From NCBI GenBank assembly GCA_016748015.1, contig JAAOMT010000512.1:398180-462179 (forward strand): a stretch of DNA of 64,000 bases, written 5' to 3'. The notes beneath the pieces were generated by a model that saw only the letters and a list, made by a program, of their open reading frames with translations, had not been told where the DNA came from and did no database searches. A program made the translations under genes and the position numbers. Below are positions 16,084 to 27,147 of this stretch, piece after piece (position 1 is the stretch's first letter; every line of letters starts with the position of its first letter). This DNA comes from Geosiphon pyriformis (Eukaryota > Glomeromycota > Glomeromycetes > Archaeosporales > Geosiphonaceae).

Positions 16084-16164
16084 CAGGACGAGGAGGTGGA
16101 GGTGGAGGAGGAGGAGGAGGAGGATGAGGATGAAGATGAAGAGGATTGGCAGGAAGACAATTAA
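15421..16164 (+). CDS. F-box protein with long acidic C-terminal tail
   Basis: Single-exon gene encoding 247 residues. An F-box spans about 35-70: TPELVLHICSFLPTPDLLNV followed by RNVCRQWHELI, with the Leu/Pro/Val-Cys-Arg-Trp pattern that binds Skp1 in SCF ubiquitin ligases. The middle (about 75-185) has no domain I recognise and no LRR, WD40 or Kelch repeats, so the substrate is unknown. The last 60 residues are almost wholly Asp, Glu and Asn, encoded by GACAAT and GAT microsatellites at about 15988-16083. The first ATG after the upstream AT-rich region was taken as the start; it gives a compact N-terminus close to the F-box. F-box proteins are numerous in mycorrhizal fungi. I infer SCF substrate-receptor function from the motif only. 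Confidence 0.8.
15988..16083 (+). repeat. GACAAT/GAT microsatellite inside the F-box gene
   Basis: About six GACAAT units followed by about sixteen GAT units, all in frame, encode alternating Asp-Asn and then poly-Asp. Because the units are multiples of three, slippage would change tail length without breaking the frame. Confidence 0.9.
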
Positions 16165-18100
16165 AAGCAATTTTCTCAATTCTTTAAAACAAACAATGAG
16201 GCCAAGATAGTTAAACTCTGATTGGTATTCTCAAAAAGATCATGAAGCTAAAATTATTTTGTACATAGCATCATCTCGAAATACCCATCTTTAGATTAAT
16301 TTTTGAAAAATTACTGATTACAGCATAGCGTCTCTTTACCTTGCTTGAATACTTAATAGGAGGTTCAAATATTTGGAAAATTAACAAAAAAAAGAAAAAT
16401 ATTTCTTTGAATCTCGAATTTTAATCAATGTCATCATACTCAATATGTAGCCTCCTGGATAACAAATTTGAATACGGAAACGAATAATTCCAAGAAGAGA
16501 ATTGGCAAATGAAAGATATTGCTTCATGATGAATTTTCAGTAATCCCAACCCACCATTCAGTTAACTTCTCGTTTTATCATTGGAATTTGATTGAGCAAA
16601 AAATTTTGTTTCTACATATTAATCTTCTAATGTAAATGATTCTCCCTCTTGTAATTAAGGTGTATATAATTATCCACTTTTGGATCAAATACCAGGGAAG
16701 TGTTTATCAAATGATTTTAAGTAATTTCCCATTCATTTTTTCTTTTTCTTCTTTGTCCTAATCGGTATATTTTTTGGATCAATTCCTCTGACGTAATGAT
16801 GTCTCCATCCAAGAATCCATCTAATCAGAAATTTCCAATTTTAATCAATATATATGCAAATTTTATTTCAAATATATTTGCCAGGATTTTTATTAAAGAA
16901 ATTTCCAAATTTTGACTCAGAATAAATTGATGAGATATGCAAAGAAAAATGAAATTAAGTGAAAACATTACTTGCGCTGTCTTGTAGGTATTGCCAGTTC
17001 GTCTCTCATTTGTTCACTAGTGACAATAAAAAGATGTTCCCAACTCTAAAATCCAATTGGAATACATTATTAAGCAGAAATTATATTAAACACGAAAAAC
17101 TTTTTATTTGTTTGCTAACCTGGAATTTGTCGGCAAGCTCTCCACACCCACGCCCACAACGCTGAAGGAAAATTTTATGATCTGTGATTACGCCTAAAAA
17201 TCAATTATGTCAATTTTTATCATGATAAAAACATGGATATTTTGCGTTTTGAAAGTTAATATAACTTTTAACCTCTTGGCGGGGGGACAAATTGATATAT
17301 CTTTGATGCAAATCTTCTCACATTCAAGCGCCAACTTGGCCCAAGAGATGATGTAGACCAGACTGGGATGAGACCTCTCAGGCCAGCTGCTGCAGGCAGT
17401 CCTAGCATGTGAATTTTTAAAAGTTTTAAAGAATGGACAAATAAAAAAGTTTATGGAATTCTCAAAATTTCATATTTATACTTTTCTTCATAATAGATAA
17501 TCATTGTATCACTTACATATCTGATCATCTGCAACATGATTTCTTGAAAATAGAGGTTAACAAATTTCACAAATCAAAATATTCATATTGTACCCTCGAA
17601 TTATTCAGAAGGAATGATGTAAAAAAAAGTTTCATTTATTGCTATTTGTTATACAACTTCAATTTTTTATTTGAATTGATTGATATTTTCATTTATAAGT
17701 TATTGAGAAATTTTAATTTAAAACTTTAGGATTTTTTTCTTTTTGATGCCAGAATTTTTAAATACCAAAAATCTCAAGTCGAGTTGTGTTGCAATGAATT
17801 TTTGACCTTTTGACAAAGTCAGCAGCCTGAGGGATAAATATTTATTTAAGCCCTATATACCTGTAACAATAATGAATGCACTTTCATTATTGGGCGCGTG
17901 CCACACACACCTTAATTATAATTTTTAGCCGCAATTACATCATCACGATAATCATCTTTTTGTCACACCAGCTGACCGTTTTGTGTATTTTAACACAACA
18001 ATATAGAGTGGAGAATGTAACTCTCTCCTTTTTGTTTTCCACTTTATTTCGTTTGTTATAACTTTTGGATCTTGAATACTTAAAAGAATCCTCTGATAAT
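16165..18100. other. Intergenic region with one GC-rich island
   Basis: Gene-free 1.9 kb between the F-box gene and the NPC2-like gene. Composition is moderate. A distinctly GC-richer patch lies at about 17275-17410. Small frames such as 16959-17165 and 17544-17729 show no domain. The final 200 bases should contain the NPC2-like promoter. Confidence 0.5.
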
Positions 18101-18710
18101 ATGACTATGCTAAAGCAACTTCTAGTTATCTCCTTTTGTATATTGGCGTTCTCATATGCGTTCACTGTAAAAGTGGATCTCTTTGAGAATGAACGAAAGC
18201 AAAATTTCCTTTCGAAGCTTTTCTCTGATGAATATACTACACAACAAACTATAAGTGACTGTGGCAGTGATAAAGACATTCTTCAAATAGAATACATTCA
18301 TCTCTCACCCGACCCACCACGCAAGGGTAGAGAGCTCGCGATTGACGCCGCCGGCTACTTGCAAGATAAGGTTGAAAAGGGTAGTTATGTGGATATCACG
18401 GTAAAGTTAGGATTGATCCGATTGTTGCAGCAAAAAATGGACTTGTGTGACGAGTTAAATAAGGTAGAAAAGAATTGTCCATTGGAGGCTGGAAACCAGA
18501 CTTTGCAAACTGTGGTGGAGTTGCCTAAAGAAATTCCTCCGGTATGTTTTTCTCACCAATATTTCTGGGTATTTTGACAAAAGATTCGACCTCCTTTTAA
18601 TAAAATCATTGTAATTATAGGGCAAATACTCTGTAGATGCCTTCGCCTACACCCCAGATCGTCGTAGAATTGCATGTCTTAAAGCTGTTGTTATCTTCAA
18701 GCTTCAATGA
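18101..18710 (+). CDS. NPC2: NPC2-type ML-domain lipid transfer protein (PG/PI-TP)
   Basis: Small secreted or vacuolar lipid-binding protein of the ML family; fungal members transfer phosphatidylglycerol/phosphatidylinositol and bind sterols. Two exons, 18101-18541 and 18621-18710, joined across a 79-nt GT-AG intron, give 176 residues; yeast Npc2 is about 173. Residues 1-20 form a signal peptide ending SYA. The ML domain (about 45-176) has the Cys pattern C54, C116, C126, C166, the signature SDCGSDKDILQIEYIHLSPDPP, and the end GKYSVDAFAYTPDRRRIACL. The ATG at 18101 was chosen over the second Met three residues later and over an upstream in-frame TTG, because it directly precedes the signal sequence. 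Nothing looks broken. Substrate choice between sterol and phospholipid cannot be read from sequence alone. Confidence 0.93.
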
Positions 18711-21700
18711 GTTGTGACACTTGAACATATTTTATTTTATTTTATATAAAATAGTGGTTTATCATGGCATTTCTCTTTGAGAATTCTACACGGTATAGAT
18801 TTCGGTAGTTTGTTTTTTCGCTTGTGAATAATTAAGATCCCAACAATCGATTTGTATTTTATACCAAAGTGAAGAATATCTCACTGTTACCTATCATTTA
18901 AAAAACTTTTTAGAATTTTTATTATATCTAAATTGAAAAGCACCTTGTTTTACAAGTACAAATTTGACATGACTTTTTTTAGCTAACATATATCTATTTC
19001 TTAAGTCTTGGGTAATCTTACTAGAACATAATTACAAATCTCATAATTCTTATTTGAATTTATGAGATATTATATTGATGATTGTACAAGTAAAGATTTT
19101 TTATCTTGAAAATTTTCTTTGCTTTTCGACTATGTTTGTAAATTTAAGAATTATGTAAAAATAAAATATAATTTAAAAATCAATAATTGAACATATTTAT
19201 AAAAATATTTTTATTTAAAACCAATTTTAATGTTGTTTTTATTATTAACAAAAGTTTTAGAACTTTTAACAATAAATTGTATTATTTTTTTTATTATTAC
19301 TATTTTTTAAATGGCCAGAAAAAATAAATAGCCAAAAAACAATTATTAATATTAACAATTGTAATAAAAACTAATTTTTTAAATTTTAAAAGATTTGGAA
19401 TTTTTTAAACAGATATGTAAAAAAAAAACTTTTTTTTTTGTTTTTATAACTATACTTAAAGCAAAAAATAAAATAGTTGTAATTACTAGTTTTAGTATTT
19501 AAAAAGCTTTTTAAAGTAAAAACAACTAGACAATATTTTTTTAAAATGTTTTTTTAAGTAATATAAAATAAAAACCAGTTTTAATAATAATATTATTATT
19601 ATAAAAAGGGTTAAAATTTTTAATAGCAAATTAATAGTAAAGTTATTCTTTTTTTTACAATTTTTTTTATATATTGCTTAAATAACCAAAAAAACAAAGT
19701 AATAATCTTTTTTTTTTATTTTATTTAAAACAATCAAGTTTTTAGAATATTATTTTTCTTTTGAAATTTGTTTTTTTTTTATAAAAAATAAAATATTAGC
19801 TTTATTTGGTTTTATTGATATTTATACTAATTTTATAATAACTATACTAATTATAATATTTAATTTAAATTTGGTTATAAATAATAATTTTTTTATTTAA
19901 ATAATATATATCTGTTAAAGCCAATTTTAATTAATATATAATTGAATTATTTAATATATTGAATTTTAATTGATTTTTACCAGTTTTAAAAGTTAAACAA
20001 ATTATATTTTTATATATAATTTTAAATAATTAACTTATTAAATTATTTAATCTTAAAAATTAAATTGATTAAATAAAAATTAAAGTATTTTTTCTTTTCT
20101 GTTTTTTGAGAATATTGTTTTTAATAATATTTAAAAAACTTTTATTTTAATATTTAATAAAATTGTAAAAATTAAAATAGTTTATAATAAAACTATATTT
20201 TAGTTGTTGTATAATTTTTTTGAATTAAAATTAATTATTAAAAACAATATTATTATTTAAGTCAAACTTGTTAAATTACTTTTTTTTAACTTTTAAAATT
20301 GTTAATATTTTTTGGTAAAATTTTTTTAATATTAAATTAAAATCTGTTAAATAATAATAATATAATATTATTTATTTTTAAGTTATATATATTTTAGATA
20401 TAGTTTTGATTTATTAGTTAAATTTTATTAAAAAAAAGTTGTATTTAATAAAAAAACTTTTAAATATTAATATTATTTTAAGTATTAAAATTTATACTAT
20501 TTGGTTTCTAATTACAAAATAGTTTAATTTTTTCTTTAATATTTTCTTTTAAGTCTATTATTAATACCAAAATTTTTGAATTTTGTTTTATTAAAACAAA
20601 TTTTTATGTTAAAACTGCTGTTTTTTTGGGTTTTTATTTGTTATTAATATTTTTAATGCTTTTAATTGGGTTTTTAAAATTTAAACCAATTAAATTAATT
20701 TACTAATTAGATTTATTATTAAATCTATTAGTTTTAATTTTTTTAATTATAAAATTGGTTAATATATTTTTTTTAACTGTTAAAATAAAGAAAAAAATTT
20801 TTGTAATTAAAAAAATATTATTATTATTTTTGGAAAAGTTGTTGATAATTTAAATAAAAAAATTATAAAATATAATATATAAATAATTTGTTTAATAATA
20901 ATATATTGAATAATAATCCAAGTTTTTTTATTAATAAAAAAAATCTTGCTAAGATAATAGTACTTTGAAAACTGTAAGCTTTTAATATTAAATTTAATAA
21001 AAATAAAACTGCTATATGATTAGCTAATTTGGTTTTTGGTAATAATAATTCTGGTTGCTATTATAAAAAAAATGATTTTTTTAAATTAATTTTTTTTAAT
21101 AAATTTAATATAATTTAATCTTAATTAGATTTGTGTTTAGTTATATATAAAAAGTATATGAATTATATATTTATTTTTATACACTATGTTATTATATAAT
21201 AATAAATAATAATAATAAAGTTATTTTTGTTAAAAAAAATTAGAATTAATATTATAAAATTAAATGATAATTTTTTTTAATACAGTTAAAAATTAAAAAA
21301 TTATTAAAAATTATTAGAAATTATTTTTAAATAAATTGTTCGTATTGTAATACGTAGCGGTTGGGCTGCACTCGTTAAATAAATAAATTGTGTTTTTTTA
21401 ATGGTTAATATCTTTTTAAAATTAAATAAAATTATGTAAAAATTGTATTTTAATTATTTTTTTATTTTATTTTATTTATTTAAAAATATATTTAAATTAT
21501 TAAATTTTTTATAATAATAAAAATCTTTTTTTGTTATTATATATTTTATATATATAAAAAATCTTTTTGCAAAGTTTGGTAAAATTATTGTTAAATTAAA
21601 ACCGATTAATTTGTAAAAATATTTTATTATTAAATTAAAACCGATTAATTTGTAAACATATTTTACTATTTATTTTAAAAATTTAATTTTGGTTAATATT

Positions 21701-22300
21701 GATTTAAAAAACAGTTTAAAAACAAAATTAAATACTTTTTTTTAAATATACAAATTTTAAATTTAGTAATATAATTAATTAAATTAATAATTAAATTTAT
21801 TTTATTTTTATTCATACTAAAAATATGTAATTGTATTTTTTTTAAAACAAAAAATGCTTTTAATTTTATTATTATTATTATTATAAGTATTAAAATTATT
21901 TGATTTTAGTTTAAAAAATTGTTTATTTTTTTTGGTTTTAAAAAATAGTTGTAAAAGCATTTAATCCTTAAAATGTAATAATTTTCAAAAATTAGTTGTT
22001 TTAGTTTTATATATTCAAATTAATAGTTAATTTGATATGTTATTTTGTTGTTACTTTTATTAAATTTTATTAAATATATTGAATTTTGTTTTAAAATATA
22101 ACAAAGAAATTAAAAAGTTTGGTATAATAAGTACATTTTTTTAATAAAAATTGTAATAATTATATGACAAAACCATGTACTTATTTGTAATACTTTAATA
22201 AAATATAGTTTTGATTGGCTTAAGTGGTTAAACACATATAAATAGTACATAATTCAAGTTCTTTAATATTAAAAATTCAATTAATTAATTATTTGATTAT
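18711..22300. other. AT desert
   Basis: After about 350 bases of 3' flank the sequence becomes almost pure A/T for more than 3 kb, with more T and G than A and C on this strand (clear at 20500-20760). No gene is visible. A short GC-rich patch at 21337-21378 stands out. The structure resembles the decayed-transposon compartment at 2.7-6.0 kb, but no transposase motif could be read. Confidence 0.6.
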
Positions 22301-22937
22301 TTATTTAAAAATACAAAAAGTTTCAAAAACCAAAAATAAGTTGTGATATATTATTATTATTATTATTATTATTGTTGTTGTTGTTGTTATTTATTATGGT
22401 CGTCAAAAAAAAACTCGGGTGGCTGGTCAAATGTAGAAAGCATATGAGCTGTGTTTACTAAAGAACATTTATTGTTGTATGTTAGTAAATAGCTAATTCA
22501 ATAAAACATTCTAGATAATATTTTAATTTATTTCAAATTTACTTTGTTTACACATATATGTAAAAAGTAATCCTTATATATATATATATATAATATGATT
22601 TTAATTAAGAAAAAGACAAAGAAAAAAAAAATCTTTAATTTTAGATAGAATGAGAAACACAGGGGATTAATCAATCCATTTTCGAAGAATCGAAGTATCC
22701 ATCCATCCATTATAAGACTTATTATAAAGTAAAAAAATTTTTTTTTTTAATTCATTTCACAATATGATTAAATATATTAAAACTATTGACAAATATTGAT
22801 TATTTAGTCACAAATCCAATAAATATTAATTTTATTTGTCTATAATATTTTTACCGTTCTTTTTATTACCAATTTTATAGTTTTTCCAAGGTCTTTTTTT
22901 GTTTTTCCAATTATTTTGATAAATGATTGCAGTTTCA

Positions 22938-22982
<45 letters not shown>

Positions 22983-24438
22983 TTTTTGATAGGAAAATTT
23001 TGATGTTACAAATTTAAAGATTCAATTCAATATGAGTTGGAAAAAAAAAAGAAAATAGAAAAAGGACTTTGGGTATTTTAATTAAAAAGCTTTTTTATTA
23101 GTATTAAAGTTCAAAAACTAACCTTATTTTCTTAATTATCAATGGGAATGTACAAATTTAAAAGAACTTATTTTTACCGTAGTATTTGTATTCAATTTCA
23201 ATGATTTTTGAATTTGAAAATTACTTTTCCGATACCCAAACATATTTGTTTATTTTTATTTTTACACATTAAAAATCTTCAAGAATAGATTTTCTTTTTA
23301 ATTCGATCGAACACGGAAAATTTTCAGAAACTTGATCTAAAATTTTGTCGAACCAATAAAATTGTTTAAACTTAAATTTTCGAGGTTTACTCGTTGTAAA
23401 CATAATACTATTCAATTTTTTGTTGGGAACGTTCATTTGACTTTATGAAAAGAAGTCCGAAGATTTGGAAGGTTATTATTAAAAAAAAAGATTTTTTCAG
23501 ATAAGATGTAGTAAAAAAAAAAAAAAAAAAAAAATTTTAATAGAAAAGTTGAGATTTTCAACAAATGGATGAAACCTTTTTATCTGAATGAAATAATTTC
23601 GGAATTAAATGTTATACAGCATAATTTATCACTGTTTCCTCAAAAAGGAGAATGTCGTGATACATTAATTATATTAATGGATTAATTTTCATATCCGACG
23701 GTTCTGAGAAGATATTTGAAAAGGTTATCATTAAAACTGTGGTCACTTTTATATTTAGGTTTATGATCGAAACAAGATTATTATGCATTCAATATTCACC
23801 CTTACATTAATAAGGAATTTCGAATTCGAAATAATTTACCAATTCTGGCCAAAAAGAAAATCCTTATTCGTTATTTCTTTCTTTTTATCAAATGTTCAAT
23901 GATTAAGTTTGTATCAAAAGAAATGAAACCTGTAACCAATCATATCTCAGAACATTCAACTTTTTCGGAGAAAATATTTCGAAATTTAAAATTTTGGGTA
24001 ACTCTCTACTTTTCTCCTGTTTTCCGGGTGAAGAAACTATGGCTGCCATACGTGTTGCTGCTGCTATCAATAATTAAAACGCGATGTTGAAAGTACAAAT
24101 TGAAGGAATATAATTAATACCGTGATACCAGTATCAATTAAAGACATCATACAAATTCAAAAAGATTCATTTTAAATCATGTATATAAAGGTGGGAACCT
24201 AGCAAAAGTTTAATTAACCCATCACCACCACCACCACCACCACCACCACCACTCCTACTACCACTACCGCTCTCTCTTTATCTTACCCTTTTTCCTTTAA
24301 CAGACCGCCTTATAACTCACGGCCACAAACCTATTTCATTTTTTTATCTGAACTTTCTTTTTATTGGAAAGATATCAACAAAAGTTATTCTTTTAAAAGC
24401 ACATATACATCTTCCCGAAAAGCATTATCTCAGTCAAA
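22301..24438. other. Microsatellite-bearing intergenic region and four-TM gene promoter
   Basis: Composition is intermediate. It contains a TTA/TTG microsatellite (22350-22389), an AAT array (22941-22981), an A22 run (23513-23534) and a CAC array (24223-24252). The CAC array is followed by a pyrimidine-rich leader up to the start codon at 24439, which is probably the 5' untranslated region. A 63-residue frame at 23899-24090 has no support. Confidence 0.5.
24223..24252 (+). repeat. CAC trinucleotide array
   Basis: About ten CAC units lie 190 bases upstream of the four-TM gene start, followed by degenerate ACTACC units and a CT-rich tract. Confidence 0.85.
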
Positions 24439-25277
24439 ATGGTTAACATCCCACGTGTTCCTTTATTCTGGTATGTGGCTATTACAAAGTTCAAAATCCT
24501 TTTTACCTTCTTCTTAATTGCTTATTCTTTTTCTATGTTCACCTTTATCGCATTCTTTTAGCTTCTTCGCCCCTCTCCGAATTGGTGCTTTTATTGTTGC
24601 TCTATGGATGTTTGCATGGAATGCCTTCACTGGCTTTTCAGTAATGTTTACAAGTTATGGTGGTATGTGTCAAAATTTTAAAACTTCTCTATTCATGATT
24701 TCGTTTAAAGTAGTTCTTAATCTCATAACTTTAAAATTTCCTTTTCAGGTTCCATCGGTTTCCTCTGGAAGGGAATGGGTGTTGCTTACATAGCGGTAGC
24801 TGCTGCTTCCATTTTTGGTGCACATGCTATCTACCATGAAATTCCAGCAAGAGTTGCCTTATTCGTAAAAATTTTCGTCGCAAACATCATCTTCTACTTT
24901 GTCGCTAGTGTTTCTTTCGTTGTTGCCGTCAGTTTAATTGTTTCATCAGAACATAATAAAGCCGTCAAAGCTTGTGAGGCTGCTCAAGTAAACTTGGACA
25001 GTAAGATTAATTGTAACATTGGTTATGTTGGGTATCCAATCTTTGGTTGGTTAGTTCCTTTCATGATCGGTATTCTCTTTCAGGTATTTTTTATGACATA
25101 TAAATTAATTACTGCTAAAATGATATTATTTGAACAATTATTAACAAGTTTATTTCTTTATTTTTATTTCAAATTGTACAGGTTTACTTCGCCATCTGCA
25201 TCCGTTCCTACAGCTTGGAATTACAAGAACGCGAGAACGACAAGAGCCCAAATTACAAAAATGAAATGACCGCATAA
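24439..25277 (+). CDS. Four-transmembrane membrane protein of unknown function
   Basis: Four exons (24439-24470, 24562-24662, 24749-25083, 25182-25277) join in frame to 187 residues. There is a short N-terminus MVNIPRVPLF. Four hydrophobic segments lie at about 16-42, 48-72, 80-110 and 134-165. Two Cys, around 118 and 132, lie in the loop between TM3 and TM4. A charged cytoplasmic tail ends KNEMTA. The topology is MARVEL- or tetraspanin-like in general shape, but no family signature (for example CCG) is present, so I do not assign a function. Splice sites are all GT-AG with GTATGT-type donors and phases agree. The ATG follows a pyrimidine-rich leader and is the first in the transcript-like stretch. 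Confidence 0.8.
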
Positions 25278-27147
25278 ATCAGGAAGAAACCTTAATTTAA
25301 CTTTTCTCACTCACCCCAAACAAATAACATTTTGCTAAGTGTATAAATATAACATGTGAATATAGATGTGAGTTTTACACTAAATTTCAAAACTATGTCG
25401 TTTCCCTAATTCATGAAATTCGAGAATTGAGCCTAGAGCCTGAAGAATTATAGCTCTGCTTCCTACTATTACTTTATCATACCCTTTTCAAATTTTACTT
25501 AAAAAAAGGGTTTTGATGACTATTTAATTAGTATAAGAAGCAATTTTCCAAAACTCTATGGTTTTATTTCTCAATTTCTCGTTTGTGCGTCTGTGATAAT
25601 TATAGTATATTTTCATGTATTATTTTTCTTCGGCGGGTCTGATCTTTATATTTGTATTTTTAGTGTTCAAATTTTGGATATAATTTTATTCAATTATAAT
25701 AACAATATTAAATGTTGGTTTATTCAATATCAATTTTTTTAATATCTTGATACGAGAATTTTGAATTTGAAATCTCTCGTTTTTGTATCAATTAGGGAAT
25801 TTACGCTACACTGATAGTTAAAGCTGAAATAATTTTTTTTGTTAAACAATAAAACTGAGTAGTTAAATTTAAAAAATTGATATTTTCAATTATTTTTAAG
25901 AGTTCTAACTAAAAATTTTAATGCAATAGTTTTTGGAAACTTTTTTCCGTAGTTTGGCTTGGAAAATTGTTGAAATTTTTTGAAAATAAAGAAAAAACCT
26001 TTTGAGAAATTTCTTTTTTAATAGGTTATTTATGAGATTTTACTTTTTGTTCGAGAGCAATTATTGTAAAAAAAATTTCAATCAGTTATTAAATTTCCAA
26101 GGTTCAATCTTGAAAAATATCTAGTAAAAATTGAACTTTTCTCCGCTAAGATCTGCTTTGGGAAAACATGTGACAGCTTATGCGTTTTATGCTTTTGATT
26201 CAAAGTCTCTGGACAGGGGAGCTGGACACTATGAATTCTGTAGATTAAAATTTTTCAATGTTTCGCCACACTAAATTCAGAAATTCTGTGGCTCATGATA
26301 GGATTAATGATGGAAGGGATTCATTAACAATTCAATTAGAAATTGGAAAAATCGACTAATTCTTCAAATTTTCATTTCTACTACCTAGAATTTGTCCCAC
26401 AAGACTTTTTTGTGGGAGGAAGGGGGAGGGAGTGCCTAAAACGGTTATATTTCTCGCTACTGAAACCAAGTTTATTCATTAACAAATATACCCTCTAATC
26501 AAAAGAATACGAAACTAACTGGAATGTTAACAAAAAACGAGTTTTGCATAGTGATAATCAAAGTTTGGTAATTTCGAGTTTCCCCAATTTGGATCCTATT
26601 AAAGTATTATGCAGTAGCGCCCCGACCTATGTCATCACATCCAAACAGGTTGGAAAGATCCGGAGGATCGGAGTAACCAAAAATATTATAGTCATTTTAA
26701 TTTTAGATTGTTAATAAAATATCTTTATAATTGTTATATATACATATATTGAATTCCATTATTTCTTATACATCATCTCCCTACTCTAATACTTAACAAT
26801 TGGGCAGAAGTCTGAGAAAATAAGGCTTGGCCAAACAAGCCTTCTTCCCACAGGAGGCGCAGTGTGAATTTGTACTTGTCGAGATGGTAAGACAGCATGA
26901 TAATGGGCCGGGGAATTGGCCCAAGCCGACAAAATTCTTATATTTTCAATAGGATCTGTTAAATTATATAAGAATGATTTCTAGAGATATTCAAAATTCA
27001 CGAGTTGTAACTTGTCATTTTTTACTCTTTCTTACTGTTTTTCAATTATTGCTTTTTGGGTGTGAAATTTTGTAACAAATTATTCTCTCGAGTTTTGTAA
27101 ATCATTCTAAAGATTGTGTGTGTGTGTGTATGTGTGTATGACCAATC
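25278..27147. other. Intergenic region with two GC-rich islands
   Basis: 1.9 kb between two plus-strand genes. The first 400 bases are probably the 3' untranslated region. Two GC-rich patches (26613-26683 and 26810-26935) stand out from AT-rich surroundings and fold into local hairpins. A TG microsatellite (27116-27139) precedes the next start codon. No protein-coding gene is visible. Confidence 0.5.

Noticed and set aside
15934-16179. Minus-strand poly-Ile ORF opposite the F-box gene
   Set aside because: It is an antisense shadow of the GAT/GACAAT repeat and acidic tail.
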